A stretch of 64,000 bases of DNA. It comes from Vibrio fortis (GTDB lineage: Bacteria > Pseudomonadota > Gammaproteobacteria > Enterobacterales > Vibrionaceae). Below, one piece after another: positions 9,777-18,899 of the stretch. The stretch lies in NCBI RefSeq assembly GCF_000695685.1, contig NZ_JFFR01000025.1, positions 248,001 through 312,000 on the forward strand. Direction: 5' to 3'. The notes beneath the pieces are model-generated. The model had not been told where the DNA came from. It ran no database searches and saw nothing but the letters and a program-made list of their open reading frames with translations. A program made the position numbers and the translations under genes. The first letter of the stretch is position 1, and the number at the start of each line of letters is the position of its first letter.

Positions 9777-10721
9777 ATGAGCGAAATTAGAACCAAAGTC
9801 CAATTTGTCGACATCGATGAAGATATGGCTGGTCAACGTATTGATAACTTCTTACGTAACCAATTAAAAAACATCCCGAAAAGTATGATTTATCGAATCG
9901 TACGTAAGGGCGAAGTGCGTGTTAACAAAAAGCGCATCAAAGCTGAATACAAACTGAAAGCCGGTGATCTTGTTCGCATTCCACCAGTGACTGTGGAAGA
10001 GAAAGTCGAAGAGAACGTGCCAAGCACTAAGCTTAATAAGGTGTCCGAGCTAGAGCATTGCATCATTTATGAAGATGACCACATGCTTATCTTGAATAAA
10101 CCTTCAGGTACAGCGGTGCACGGTGGCAGTGGCCTTAAATTCGGAGCGATCGAAGCTTTACGCGCATTGCGACCAGAAGCCCGCTTCCTTGAATTGGTGC
10201 ATCGAATTGATAGAGATACTTCGGGCATCCTCTTGGTGGCGAAAAAGCGTTCGGCGCTGCGCCATCTGCAAGCTCAGTTCCGTGAAAAGACGGTCCAGAA
10301 GTACTACTTTGCATTGGTCATGGGCGAGTGGAAGAACAGTTGTAAGGTGGTGAATGCACCGCTTCTTAAAAATGAAGTCAACAGCATTGTTCGTGTAAAC
10401 CCGAATGGTAAAGCTTCTGAAACCCGCTTTAAGGTGTTAGAGAAGTTCAAAGACGCGACTTTGATTCAAGCAAGCCCGATTACTGGTCGTACTCACCAAA
10501 TTCGTGTTCACACACAGTACACGGGTCACCCGATTGCATGGGATGATCGCTACGGTGATCGCCGCTTTGACGCGTACACGGGTAAAGTTGGTTTAGACCG
10601 TCTGTTCCTACATGCCGCGAATATTAAGTTCACACACCCAAGCAGTGAAGAGAAGATGGATATCTCGGCTCCAATGGAAGCTAAGTTAGAGAAGGCAATC
10701 GCAGGTCTGCGTAAGTTTTAA
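9777..10721 (+). CDS. rluC: 23S rRNA pseudouridine(955/2504/2580) synthase
   Basis: Converts three uridines of 23S rRNA to pseudouridine. The 314-residue protein has an S4 RNA-binding domain at about residues 18-78. The RluA-family catalytic domain follows, with the active-site motif HRIDRDTSG (Asp145 by count) and the RTHQIRVH motif near residue 240. It diverges from rne, an arrangement also known in E. coli. The start ATG at 9777 agrees with the family N terminus. It ends in a strong terminator at 10805-10834. Confidence 0.96.
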   Translation: MSEIRTKVQFVDIDEDMAGQRIDNFLRNQLKNIPKSMIYRIVRKGEVRVNKKRIKAEYKLKAGDLVRIPPVTVEEKVEENVPSTKLNKVSELEHCIIYEDDHMLILNKPSGTAVHGGSGLKFGAIEALRALRPEARFLELVHRIDRDTSGILLVAKKRSALRHLQAQFREKTVQKYYFALVMGEWKNSCKVVNAPLLKNEVNSIVRVNPNGKASETRFKVLEKFKDATLIQASPITGRTHQIRVHTQYTGHPIAWDDRYGDRRFDAYTGKVGLDRLFLHAANIKFTHPSSEEKMDISAPMEAKLEKAIAGLRKF

Positions 10722-10729
10722 TTCTGTAA

Positions 10730-10757
10730 GATACGAGATACGAGATACGAGATACGA
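10730..10757 (+). repeat. Four tandem copies of GATACGA
   Basis: The heptamer GATACGA is repeated four times perfectly, starting eight bases after the rluC stop codon. A 7-bp unit suggests slippage-prone sequence. No function is apparent. Confidence 0.9.
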
Positions 10758-10804
10758 AGGGATAGAGTGTTCTCCCAATTTGTTCTGCAGTACCCATAAA
10801 TGAG

Positions 10805-10834
10805 AAAGGTTGACGAATTTCGTCAACCTTTTTT
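10805..10834 (+). terminator. Terminator of rluC
   Basis: The 13-bp perfect stem AAAGGTTGACGAA/TTCGTCAACCTTT runs into TTTTTTG. Confidence 0.92.
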
Positions 10835-10851
10835 GTTTGTGTTCGTTATCA

Positions 10852-10892
10852 GAGATCCCCAAATCGCTCGTCCCTCACTCTTGGGGATGACG
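10852..10892 (-). repeat. Palindromic intergenic repeat, copy 1 (inverted)
   Basis: Read on the minus strand it begins GTCATCCCCAAGAGTG and ends GGGGATCTC, with the arms CATCCCCAA and TTGGGGAT able to pair. It resembles copy 2 at 10973-11012 in opposite orientation. It looks like a dispersed Vibrio intergenic repeat. Confidence 0.6.
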
Positions 10893-10972
10893 AACTTTGG
10901 TTTTTTAGTGATAAAGCAACCCGGTTATATTGGTCGAATCGTGTTGTTATTCTAGAGTGAGTGACAAACCTA

Positions 10973-11012
10973 GTCATTCCCTAGAACGACGAAGGAAGGA
11001 GTAGGGAATCTC
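10973..11012 (+). repeat. Palindromic intergenic repeat, copy 2
   Basis: Begins GTCATTCCCTAGAACG and ends TAGGGAATCTC, with ATTCCCTA pairing to TAGGGAAT. It matches the plan of copy 1 but lies in the opposite direction 80 bases away, so the two units could also pair with each other. Confidence 0.6.
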
Positions 11013-11033
11013 TATAAAGTGCTTGAGACCGAC

Positions 11034-11615
11034 CTAAAGCACATTCATCCCTTGTACTTCTAACATATCAATCAGGTCGATGAGCGGTAGTCCAATTAAC
11101 GTATTTGGGTCTTTACCTTCAAGACGTTCAAAGAGAGCAATACCCAGTCCTTCACTCTTAAAACTGCCCGCACAATAGAAAGGCTGTTCTTTGTCGACGT
11201 AGCTTTCGATTTGTGCAGTGGTTAAGTTGCGAAAATGAACCTCAAAGGTGTCGAGACGTGTGTCAGCTTTTTGAGTAGCGGAATTCCAAACAGAGAGGCC
11301 GGTATAAAAGGTGATGCTTTTGCCGCTTTGACGTGATAGCTGTTCAATGGCCTTTTCGCGGGTGTGTGGTTTACCAATGATTTCTCCATCAATCACGCAC
11401 ACCTGGTCTGAACCTATGATCAGGCTTGGCGAAGTGACCTGACAAGACTTGGCTTTTTCTTCTGCTAAACGCATGACTAATTGTTGCAGCGACTCTCCGG
11501 CCATTGGTGTTTCGTCGCAGTCTGGCTTAGCAGTCACAAAGTCTAAATGGAGCTTTTTGAGGATCTCTTGCCTAAATGGCGAAGTAGAGGCCAAAACTAG
11601 TTGGTAATTTTTCAT
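11034..11615 (-). CDS. maf: Maf family nucleotide pyrophosphatase (YceF-type)
   Basis: A Maf/Ham1-superfamily house-cleaning pyrophosphatase, 193 residues. It begins with [14 protein letters not shown], the Maf nucleotide-binding signature S-x-S-P-x-R, and contains the conserved [18 protein letters not shown] and [11 protein letters not shown] blocks. YceF in E. coli hydrolyses m7GTP; that substrate is inferred here from synteny with yceD-rpmF. The gene diverges from yceD with about 150 bases between them. No clear Shine-Dalgarno sequence precedes the ATG. Confidence 0.93.
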   Translation of the reverse strand: MKNYQLVLASTSPFRQEILKKLHLDFVTAKPDCDETPMAGESLQQLVMRLAEEKAKSCQVTSPSLIIGSDQVCVIDGEIIGKPHTREKAIEQLSRQSGKSITFYTGLSVWNSATQKADTRLDTFEVHFRNLTTAQIESYVDKEQPFYCAGSFKSEGLGIALFERLEGKDPNTLIGLPLIDLIDMLEVQGMNVL

Positions 11616-11726
11616 TTTAATTTACAATTCGTAGAAGCATTTAATGCAGGATATAGTAACTTATCTTGATATTCATAATGCTCTGTATGGGAAAGGGAAA
11701 AAAGTGTACTTTTTTTGCCATTTCCT

Positions 11727-11755
11727 TTGACTAAACTCGATTTGGAAGATAATAT
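11727..11755 (+). promoter_or_regulatory. Strong sigma-70 promoter of yceD-rpmF-plsX
   Basis: TTGACT and TAATAT are separated by exactly 17 bases. The predicted transcription start, about 11761-11762, is only a few bases before the yceD ATG at 11765. Confidence 0.75.
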
Positions 11756-11764
11756 TCGCGCCCT

Positions 11765-12292
11765 ATGCAAAAGGTAAAAATACCGCGTACAGTTGATCCG
11801 GCTAGAACCGCTCAAAAACGACTTGATTTAGATGGCATCATCCAAACTAGTCTTTTCAAGCGCTTAAGCGAAGCAACTGAAGGCGTAAAACGTGACGCGC
11901 AAGTCTCATTGTCATTTGGGCTTGATGAACAACGATTAGTCGTTATCTCTGGTAAAGCTAACGTCGAAGTCGATTTAGAGTGTCAACGTTGTAATGAGGT
12001 TTTCGCACATGAGTGCGATGTCGAATTCACTTATACTCCTTACTACAATGAGAAAAGTGAAGAAGAAGCACCGGAAGAGTACGATTTGGTAGATCTGAAC
12101 GAGTACGGTGAGTTAGACCTGATTCAACTAGTTGAAGACGAGTTCATCCTTGGATTGCCTCAAGTAGCAATGCACGACGAAGCGGACTGTAGCGTTAACT
12201 CAAATAACTTGGTGTTTGGTGAACTTCCTGAAGAAATTGAGGAAGAAAAGAAGCCGAATCCATTTGATGTTTTAAAAAGCTTAAAGAAGTAA
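11765..12292 (+). CDS. yceD: 23S rRNA accumulation protein YceD (DUF177)
   Basis: A DUF177 protein of 175 residues. In E. coli it is needed for normal 23S rRNA accumulation, and plants have a homologue. The start [24 protein letters not shown] and the end [25 protein letters not shown] match the family. A CQRC motif near residues 75-78 and a Cys near residue 139 could bind metal. It lies directly upstream of rpmF, as in enterobacteria. Its start codon nearly coincides with the predicted transcription start. Confidence 0.94.
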   Translation: MQKVKIPRTVDPARTAQKRLDLDGIIQTSLFKRLSEATEGVKRDAQVSLSFGLDEQRLVVISGKANVEVDLECQRCNEVFAHECDVEFTYTPYYNEKSEEEAPEEYDLVDLNEYGELDLIQLVEDEFILGLPQVAMHDEADCSVNSNNLVFGELPEEIEEEKKPNPFDVLKSLKK

Positions 12293-12327
12293 CTGCTTCT
12301 TTAAGAATTTACATAGGAGTAGGGTCA

Positions 12328-12498
12328 ATGGCCGTACAAAAGAGCAAGAAATCACGTTCAATGCGTGGCATGCGTCGTTCACACGATGCGCTAACTACAG
12401 CTGCACTTTCTGTAGACGCAACTTCAGGTGAAACTCACCTACGTCACAACGTGACTGCGGAAGGTTACTACCGCGGCAAAAAGGTTATCAACAAGTAA
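12328..12498 (+). CDS. rpmF: 50S ribosomal protein L32
   Basis: A 56-residue ribosomal large-subunit protein. Translation reads [20 protein letters not shown] at the N terminus and ends [12 protein letters not shown], both typical of proteobacterial L32. An AGGAGTAGGG Shine-Dalgarno region sits just upstream of the ATG. It is encoded 35 bases after yceD and 10 bases before plsX, forming the well-known rpmF-plsX unit. Confidence 0.97.
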   Translation: MAVQKSKKSRSMRGMRRSHDALTTAALSVDATSGETHLRHNVTAEGYYRGKKVINK

Positions 12499-12508
12499 GG
12501 TTGACCTT

Positions 12509-13534
12509 TTGCAAAATATAACCGTTGCGCTTGATGCAATGGGCGGGGATTTCGGTCCTCGTGTAACAGTGCCTGCCGCCGTGCAGGCACTGTCGTATTT
12601 CCCAGAGCTAAAAGTCATTCTCATAGGTGATCGAAATGCGATCACATCTCAATTATCCTCATTAGGTCGACAGCCTGATTCTCGTTTGAGCATCCAGCAC
12701 TGTGACCGAGTTATTTCAAACTCAGAAAAGCCTTCTCTTGCCTTACGAAACAGTCAGGGCAGTTCTATGCGTGAAGCAATCGATCTGGTTGCTGAATCTC
12801 AAGCAGACGCATGTGTCAGCGGTGGTAATACCGGTGCATTAATGGCTCTGTCTCGTTTTCGTTTGAAACTCCTTCCCGGCATAGATAGACCAGCACTTGT
12901 CTCAGCGTTGCCAACCGCATCCGGTGGTAGAACGTGGATGCTGGACCTAGGTGCCAATGTATCCAGTGACGCAGACTCTCTTTTTCAATTTGCTGTTATG
13001 GGAAGCGCACTCGCAGAACAACATTTAAACCGCCCACCACGTGTCGCGATTTTGAATATCGGCGCAGAAGAAATAAAAGGCAATGACCTTGTAAAACGAT
13101 GCGCGGAAATGTTGTCTAACACCCAGTCTGTGAATTTCATCGGCTATATTGAAGGAAATCAACTGCTGCAAGATGCAGCAGATGTGGTTGTTTGTGATGG
13201 TTTTGTGGGCAATGTGTGCCTAAAAACGTGTGAAGGCACTGCACAACTCTTTATTGATAAGCTAAAAACGCGCATCATGGCGTCAACGATAAAGGGTTGG
13301 ATCGCCAGAATACTGTTTTCTGAGCTATTTACTGAATTAAAAACCTTGAACCCCGACCAGTATAACGGCGCAAGTTTGTTAGGATTGCGCGGCATTGTCA
13401 TTAAAAGTCATGGAAGTGCTGATGTATCTGCGGTCGTCAACGCAATTGGTGAGGCAGTACACGAGGTCAAACGACAAGTCCCTAGCCGCATTAGCGATCG
13501 TTTGGAAGCGGTTTTACTCGAGAGGCATTATTAG
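12509..13534 (+). CDS. plsX: Phosphate acyltransferase PlsX
   Basis: Converts acyl-ACP and phosphate to acyl-phosphate, the acyl donor for PlsY in phospholipid synthesis. It is a peripheral membrane enzyme of 341 residues. The N terminus [21 protein letters not shown] is diagnostic, and [15 protein letters not shown] and [17 protein letters not shown] are further family blocks. The start is a TTG codon with AAGG at 12497-12500 as ribosome-binding site. No nearby ATG would keep the conserved N terminus. Confidence 0.96.
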   Translation: MQNITVALDAMGGDFGPRVTVPAAVQALSYFPELKVILIGDRNAITSQLSSLGRQPDSRLSIQHCDRVISNSEKPSLALRNSQGSSMREAIDLVAESQADACVSGGNTGALMALSRFRLKLLPGIDRPALVSALPTASGGRTWMLDLGANVSSDADSLFQFAVMGSALAEQHLNRPPRVAILNIGAEEIKGNDLVKRCAEMLSNTQSVNFIGYIEGNQLLQDAADVVVCDGFVGNVCLKTCEGTAQLFIDKLKTRIMASTIKGWIARILFSELFTELKTLNPDQYNGASLLGLRGIVIKSHGSADVSAVVNAIGEAVHEVKRQVPSRISDRLEAVLLERHY

Positions 13535-13539
13535 TCTTC

Positions 13540-14490
13540 ATGTATAGCAAAATATTAGGTACTGGCAGCTACTTGCCATCTCAGGTGCGTACAAACGCAG
13601 ATCTAGAGAAAATGGTAGAGACTAGCGATGAGTGGATTGTTGCTAGAACAGGTATTAAAGAGCGTCGTATTGCTGCAGAAAATGAAACTGTAGCGGATAT
13701 GGCGTTCTACGCTGCTGAAAACGCAATTGATATGGCGGGTATCGATAAAAATGATATCGACTTGATCATTGTTGCAACGACCAGCAGCAGCCATACGTTT
13801 CCTTCTTCTGCATGTCAGGTGCAAGGTAAGCTTGGTATTAAAGGCTGCCCAGCGTTTGACTTAGCGGCGGCATGTTCTGGTTTTGTTTACGCACTATCAG
13901 TGGCTGACCAACACATCAAATCAGGCATGTGTAAGAACGTTTTGGTTATCGGTGCAGATGCACTGTCTAAAACTTGTGACCCGACTGATCGTTCTACTAT
14001 CATCCTATTTGGTGATGGCGCAGGTGCAGTTGTTGTGGGTGCGAGTGAAGAGCCAGGTATTTTGTCTACTCACATTTATTCTGATGGTAAATACGGTGAG
14101 CTACTAAGCCTTGAAGTTCCTGAGCGCGGCGGCGACGCTGACAAGTGGCTTCACATGGCAGGTAACGAAGTTTTCAAGGTGGCAGTGACTCAGCTTTCTA
14201 AGCTAGTAAAAGACACGCTGGCAGCTAACAATATGGATAAGTCGGAACTAGATTGGCTGGTGCCACACCAAGCTAACTACCGCATTATCTCTGCAACAGC
14301 TAAAAAGCTAACTATGTCACTTGATCAGGTGGTGATAACACTTGATAAGCACGGCAACACGTCGGCAGCGACGGTTCCCACTGCGTTAGATGAAGCGGTT
14401 CGCGATGGACGAATTAAGCGCGGTCAGACTCTTCTTCTTGAAGCGTTTGGTGGCGGTTTCACTTGGGGCTCAGCTCTGGTTAAGTTCTAA
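13540..14490 (+). CDS. fabH: 3-oxoacyl-ACP synthase III
   Basis: Initiates fatty acid synthesis by condensing acetyl-CoA with malonyl-ACP. The 316-residue protein carries the catalytic triad: Cys112 in AAACSGF, the His in VPHQANYRI and the Asn in KHGNTSAA. It lies five bases after plsX, so the two are probably translated from one message. A weak hairpin follows before fabD. Confidence 0.97.
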   Translation: MYSKILGTGSYLPSQVRTNADLEKMVETSDEWIVARTGIKERRIAAENETVADMAFYAAENAIDMAGIDKNDIDLIIVATTSSSHTFPSSACQVQGKLGIKGCPAFDLAAACSGFVYALSVADQHIKSGMCKNVLVIGADALSKTCDPTDRSTIILFGDGAGAVVVGASEEPGILSTHIYSDGKYGELLSLEVPERGGDADKWLHMAGNEVFKVAVTQLSKLVKDTLAANNMDKSELDWLVPHQANYRIISATAKKLTMSLDQVVITLDKHGNTSAATVPTALDEAVRDGRIKRGQTLLLEAFGGGFTWGSALVKF

Positions 14491-14512
14491 CCCCTAAGTC
14501 GACAGAACAATC

Positions 14513-14547
14513 AAGGCACATAAATTATGTGCCTTATTCAATTTTTT
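14513..14547 (+). terminator. Hairpin between fabH and fabD
   Basis: AAGGCACAT pairs with ATGTGCCTT and is followed by ATTCAATTTTTTG. The broken T tract suggests partial termination or mRNA processing inside the fab cluster. Confidence 0.55.
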
Positions 14548-14570
14548 GCATTGCTTAAAGGATAATTACA

Positions 14571-15494
14571 ATGAGCAAGTTTGCTATCGTATTCCCAGGC
14601 CAAGGCTCTCAAGCTGTTGGTATGCTTGCTGAACTAGGCGAGCAGTATGATGTTGTAAAACAAACATTCGCTGAAGCTTCTGAAGCTCTTGGTTACGACC
14701 TATGGGCTCTAGTTCAAGAAGGTCCAGTAGAAAACCTAAACGAAACTTTCCGTACTCAACCAGCTCTACTTGCAGCATCTGTTGCTATCTGGCGTGTATG
14801 GCAAGAGCTTGGCCTAGAACAACCTGCAAATCTAGCAGGCCACAGCCTAGGTGAGTACTCTGCATTAGTATGTGCAGGCGTTATCGATTTCAAAGAAGCG
14901 ATCAAGCTGGTTGAACTTCGTGGTCAATTGATGCAAGAAGCGGTACCGGCAGGCGTTGGTGCAATGTACGCAATCATTGGTCTAGATGACGAATCAATCG
15001 CTAAAGCTTGTGAAGAAGCTGCGCAAGATGAAGTGGTTTCTCCAGTTAACTTCAACTCTCCAGGCCAAGTTGTTATCGCTGGTAACAAAGCGGCTGTAGA
15101 GCGTGCTGGTGCACTATGTAAAGAAGCGGGCGCTAAGCGTGCACTTCCTCTACCGGTATCTGTACCGTCTCACTGTGCACTAATGAAGCCAGCTGCTGAG
15201 AAGCTAGCAGTTGCTCTAGAAGCACTAGAGTTCAACGCACCTGCACTGCCTGTAATCAACAACGTTGATGTGGCTGCTGAAACAGACCCTGCGAAGATTA
15301 AAGATGCACTTGTTCGTCAACTTTACAGCCCAGTACGTTGGACTGAAGGTGTTCAAGCAATGAACGAGCAAGGCGTAGAAAAACTACTAGAATTAGGCCC
15401 AGGTAAAGTACTAACAGGTCTAACTAAGCGTATTGTTAAAACAATGACAGCTGCTGCAGTAAATGATGCTGCATCACTAGAAGCTGCTAAATAA
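14571..15494 (+). CDS. fabD: Malonyl-CoA:ACP transacylase
   Basis: Transfers malonyl groups from CoA to ACP for chain elongation. The 307-residue protein starts FAIVFPGQGSQAVGM and carries the nucleophile motif GHSLGEYSALV with Ser92. The second catalytic residue lies in PSHCALMKPAA. An AAAGGATAA ribosome-binding site lies upstream. It is the second gene of the fabHDG run. Confidence 0.97.
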   Translation: MSKFAIVFPGQGSQAVGMLAELGEQYDVVKQTFAEASEALGYDLWALVQEGPVENLNETFRTQPALLAASVAIWRVWQELGLEQPANLAGHSLGEYSALVCAGVIDFKEAIKLVELRGQLMQEAVPAGVGAMYAIIGLDDESIAKACEEAAQDEVVSPVNFNSPGQVVIAGNKAAVERAGALCKEAGAKRALPLPVSVPSHCALMKPAAEKLAVALEALEFNAPALPVINNVDVAAETDPAKIKDALVRQLYSPVRWTEGVQAMNEQGVEKLLELGPGKVLTGLTKRIVKTMTAAAVNDAASLEAAK

Positions 15495-15514
15495 CGACAT
15501 AAAGAGAAGTTATG

Positions 15515-16249
15515 ATGAATTTAGAAGGCAAAGTTGCACTAGTTACAGGTGCAAGCCGTGGTATCGGTCGTGCTATCGCTGAACTTTTAGTTGAGCGTGG
15601 CGCTAAAGTTATCGGTACTGCAACGTCAGAAAACGGTGCTGCTGCGATCAGCGAGTATCTTGGTGAGAACGGTAAAGGTCTTGCTCTGAACGTAACAGAT
15701 GTTGATTCTATCGCTGCAACACTAAAAACCATCAACGATGAGTTTGGTGCGATTGATATCCTAGTGAACAATGCTGGTATCACACGCGATAACCTACTTA
15801 TGCGCATGAAAGATGACGAGTGGAACGATATCATCGATACTAACCTAACGCCTATCTACCGCATGTCTAAAGCTGTACTGCGTGGCATGATGAAGAAGCG
15901 TGAAGGCCGTATTATCAACGTAGGTTCTGTTGTTGGTACTATGGGTAACGCTGGCCAAGCAAACTACGCTGCAGCTAAAGCAGGTGTTATCGGTTTCACT
16001 AAGTCTATGGCACGTGAAGTTGCTTCTCGTGGTGTGACAGTGAACACAGTTGCACCTGGTTTTATTGAAACAGACATGACAAAAACGCTAAATGATGACC
16101 AACGTGCAGCAACTTTGGCGAATGTACCAGCAGGTCGTCTAGGTGACCCTCGCGAAATCGCTGAAGCTGTGGTATTTTTGGCGTCGCCTGCGGCAGCTTA
16201 TATCACAGGTGAAACACTTCACGTCAATGGCGGTATGTACATGGTGTAA
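15515..16249 (+). CDS. fabG: 3-oxoacyl-ACP reductase
   Basis: NADPH-dependent reduction of 3-oxoacyl-ACP, an SDR-family enzyme of 244 residues. The cofactor motif is TGASRGIG near residues 12-19 and NNAG near 86. The catalytic set is Ser in NVGSVVG with YAAAK. An ATG three bases earlier (15512) sits only two bases from the AGAAG ribosome-binding site. The second ATG gives the family's usual MNLEGK start and is preferred. Confidence 0.96.
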   Translation: MNLEGKVALVTGASRGIGRAIAELLVERGAKVIGTATSENGAAAISEYLGENGKGLALNVTDVDSIAATLKTINDEFGAIDILVNNAGITRDNLLMRMKDDEWNDIIDTNLTPIYRMSKAVLRGMMKKREGRIINVGSVVGTMGNAGQANYAAAKAGVIGFTKSMAREVASRGVTVNTVAPGFIETDMTKTLNDDQRAATLANVPAGRLGDPREIAEAVVFLASPAAAYITGETLHVNGGMYMV

Positions 16250-16316
16250 ATTGTGTGCAACATTTGTGCATGATTTAAGTCAAAATCATACGTAATTTCG
16301 GTTAAAATCGCTAAAA

Positions 16317-16333
16317 TTGTGGTTTGACCAGAA
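16317..16333 (+). promoter_or_regulatory. FadR-like operator upstream of acpP
   Basis: TTGTGGTTTGACCAGAA matches the E. coli fabA FadR site (recalled as ATCTGGTACGACCAGAT) at 12 of 17 positions. It overlaps a TTGACC element that could be a -35 box. A separate inverted repeat ATGATTT/AAATCAT occupies 16270-16289. Binding is inferred only from similarity. Confidence 0.4.
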
Positions 16334-16415
16334 AAGTTGGCCTTGCAACTTTTAATAGATTGAATAAACTACGGAAAACATCGCATAAAGCGAACTCTGT
16401 AAAGGAAAAGAAAAA

Positions 16416-16649
16416 ATGAGCAACCTCGAAGAACGCGTAAAGAAAATCATTGTTGAACAACTAGGTGTAGACGAAGCAGAAGTTAAAAACGAAGCTTCTT
16501 TCGTTGATGACCTAGGTGCTGATTCTCTAGACACTGTTGAGCTAGTAATGGCTCTAGAAGAAGAATTCGACACTGAAATCCCAGATGAAGAAGCTGAGAA
16601 AATTACTACTGTTCAAGCTGCTATCGATTACGTAACTAGCGCTCAGTAA
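16416..16649 (+). CDS. acpP: Acyl carrier protein
   Basis: The 77-residue acidic four-helix carrier of growing acyl chains. The phosphopantetheine attachment site is Ser37 in [12 protein letters not shown]. The sequence is nearly identical to the enterobacterial form ([19 protein letters not shown]). An AAAGGAAAAG ribosome-binding site precedes it. The 166-base gap from fabG probably holds its own strong promoter, expected because ACP is made in great excess. Confidence 0.98.
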   Translation: MSNLEERVKKIIVEQLGVDEAEVKNEASFVDDLGADSLDTVELVMALEEEFDTEIPDEEAEKITTVQAAIDYVTSAQ

Positions 16650-16660
16650 TAATCTCTCCC

Positions 16661-16688
16661 AGGCGGTCACCTCGACCGCCTGTGTTTT
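16661..16688 (+). terminator. Hairpin after acpP
   Basis: The stem AGGCGGTC/GACCGCCT with a 5-nt loop is followed by GTGTTTTAT. It is a plausible partial terminator that would keep acpP transcripts more abundant than fabF. Confidence 0.75.
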
Positions 16689-16742
16689 ATCTAACTCATC
16701 TATCCTCATCCTAAATCATTTCAATCCCCGGAGTGTAAAATC

Positions 16743-17987
16743 GTGTCCAAGCGTCGTGTAGTTGTCACTGGCATGGGTATGTTGTCACCGGTAGGCAACA
16801 CTGTAGAATCTTCTTGGAAAGCCCTGCTAGCTGGTCAAAGTGGTATCGTGAATATCGAGCACTTTGATGCAACCAATTTCTCAACTCGTTTTGCAGGTCT
16901 AGTTAAAGACTTTAACTGCGAAGAGTACATGTCTAAAAAAGATGCTCGTAAAATGGATCTATTCATCCAGTACGGCGTCGCAGCAGGTGTTCAGGCACTT
17001 GATGATTCTGGTCTAACCGTTACTGATGAGAACGCACCACGTATTGGTGTGGCTATCGGTTCTGGTATCGGTGGTCTTGGTTTGATCGAAGCTGGTCACC
17101 AAGCGCTTACTGAAAAAGGCCCTCGTAAAATTAGCCCATTCTTTGTTCCGTCAACGATCGTGAACATGATTGCTGGTCACATGTCTATCATGCGTGGTCT
17201 ACGCGGTCCTAACATCGCTATTTCTACTGCATGTACAACTGGCCTACACAACATTGGTCACGCAGCTCGTATGATTGCATACGGCGATGCTGACGCAATG
17301 CTAGCGGGTGGTGCTGAGAAAGCATCTACGCCTCTAGGTATGGGTGGCTTCGGTGCAGCTAAAGCACTATCAACACGTAACGATGAGCCGCAAAAAGCTT
17401 CTCGTCCATGGGATAAAGGCCGTGACGGTTTTGTTCTTGGCGATGGCGCAGGCATGATGGTACTAGAAGAGTACGAACACGCTAAAGCTCGTGGCGCTAA
17501 GATCTACTGTGAGCTTGTAGGCTTCGGTATGTCTGGTGACGCTTACCACATGACTTCTCCAAGTGAAGATGGTTCAGGTGGTGCACTAGCGATGGAAGCG
17601 GCGATGCGTGATGCTGGCATTACTGGTGAACAAATCGGTTATGTAAACGCACACGGTACATCGACTCCAGCAGGTGACGTAGCAGAGATCAAAGGCATCA
17701 AGCGTGCTCTTGGCGAAGCAGGTTACAAGCAAGTACTGGTTTCTTCGACTAAGTCGATGACTGGTCACTTACTAGGTGCTGCGGGTTCTGCAGAAGCTAT
17801 CATCACTGCAATGTCTCTGGTTGACCAAGTTGTTCCACCAACTATCAACCTAGACGATCCTGAAGAGGGTCTAGACATTGACCTAGTTCCACACACAGCG
17901 CGTGAAGTTAGCGGCATGGAATATGCGGCGTGTAACTCATTCGGCTTTGGTGGTACAAACGGCTGTTTGATCTTCAAAAAGATTTAA
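16743..17987 (+). CDS. fabF: 3-oxoacyl-ACP synthase II
   Basis: Elongates acyl-ACP; the KAS II enzyme responsible for temperature control of cis-vaccenate in E. coli. 414 residues with catalytic Cys in STACTTG near 164, His in [11 protein letters not shown] near 304 and His in [12 protein letters not shown] near 341. The start is GTG, with CCGGAG upstream as ribosome-binding site. It is separated from acpP by a hairpin. Confidence 0.97.
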   Translation: MSKRRVVVTGMGMLSPVGNTVESSWKALLAGQSGIVNIEHFDATNFSTRFAGLVKDFNCEEYMSKKDARKMDLFIQYGVAAGVQALDDSGLTVTDENAPRIGVAIGSGIGGLGLIEAGHQALTEKGPRKISPFFVPSTIVNMIAGHMSIMRGLRGPNIAISTACTTGLHNIGHAARMIAYGDADAMLAGGAEKASTPLGMGGFGAAKALSTRNDEPQKASRPWDKGRDGFVLGDGAGMMVLEEYEHAKARGAKIYCELVGFGMSGDAYHMTSPSEDGSGGALAMEAAMRDAGITGEQIGYVNAHGTSTPAGDVAEIKGIKRALGEAGYKQVLVSSTKSMTGHLLGAAGSAEAIITAMSLVDQVVPPTINLDDPEEGLDIDLVPHTAREVSGMEYAACNSFGFGGTNGCLIFKKI

Positions 17988-18041
17988 TCATCTTATAAAA
18001 GACTCAAACATCGTAGATAGTCACTAATTAGACTTGTTTTT

Positions 18042-18079
18042 AAACGGCTTGATGCTTAGCATTGAGCCGTTTCTTTTTT
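18042..18079 (+). terminator. Terminator between fabF and pabC
   Basis: The stem AAACGGCT/AGCCGTTT, with an inner TGATGC/GCATTG helix, ends in TTTCTTTTTT. The T tract directly abuts the pabC Shine-Dalgarno GGAGAA at 18080. Confidence 0.85.
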
Positions 18080-18089
18080 GGAGAAAAGC

Positions 18090-18899
18090 ATGTTTTGGGT
18101 TGATGGAGAGAGCCAACAAACAGTCGCAATAACCGATCGCTCGTTTCAGTACGGCGATGGTTGTTTTACCACGATGCTGACACTCGATGGTGAAATTCAA
18201 TATTACAATGATCACCAACAGCGAGTTGATGCTTGTCTCGTTGCTTTGCGCATTGCTCCTCTCGATTGGGAGCAAGTCAGCTTATGGTTGGATAAAGCGC
18301 TTTGCTCTGTACCTGAAAAAGGGTTAGGAGGCGTTAAGCTGCATGTGAGTCGTGGTTCTGGTGGCCGAGGTTACAGCCCGTCAGGAGCGTTTTCATCTGT
18401 CGTGACCATTAGTACGTTTGCTTATCCAGAACATTATGGTCAATGGCAGCAATCTGGCGTCGAACTCGGTGTTTGTCAGCAAAAACTAGGGCTATCCCCA
18501 TTGTTAGCCGGCCACAAGCATAACAATCGTCTTGAACAGATTCTCATGAAAGCTGAGCTAGATGAATTAGGCTTGATGGATGGTATTGCATTAGATATCA
18601 ATGGTCAGGTGGTCGAAACCACGATGGCAAACCTGTTTTGGCGTAAGGGTTCTGAGCTTTTTACTCCTGAGCTTAATGCTAATGGCGTTGCTGGGGTGAT
18701 GCGTAAACAGGTGCTGCTTGAATTAGGTAAACAAACGGAGGTTGTCGTCGGTCGCTTTGACCTAGAACACCTGCTTTCTGGCGAAGAGGTCTTTATGACT
18801 AACTCGATCCTCGGTGTTGCGCCTGTTACCAAGATTAAAGAAACACAATTCGAAATTGGACATGTCACACGTACCCTTCAAGGACTATTAAACTCGTGA
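18090..18899 (+). CDS. pabC: Aminodeoxychorismate lyase
   Basis: Pyridoxal-phosphate enzyme that forms p-aminobenzoate for folate synthesis; fold type IV aminotransferase family, 269 residues. The N terminus MFWVDGESQQTVAITDRS with QYGDGCFTTM matches PabC. The PLP lysine lies in AGHKHNNRLEQILMK. The ATG at 18090 is chosen because GGAGAA lies just upstream and the family begins here. Its end overlaps the mltG start by four bases, so the two are translationally coupled. Confidence 0.95.
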   Translation: MFWVDGESQQTVAITDRSFQYGDGCFTTMLTLDGEIQYYNDHQQRVDACLVALRIAPLDWEQVSLWLDKALCSVPEKGLGGVKLHVSRGSGGRGYSPSGAFSSVVTISTFAYPEHYGQWQQSGVELGVCQQKLGLSPLLAGHKHNNRLEQILMKAELDELGLMDGIALDINGQVVETTMANLFWRKGSELFTPELNANGVAGVMRKQVLLELGKQTEVVVGRFDLEHLLSGEEVFMTNSILGVAPVTKIKETQFEIGHVTRTLQGLLNS

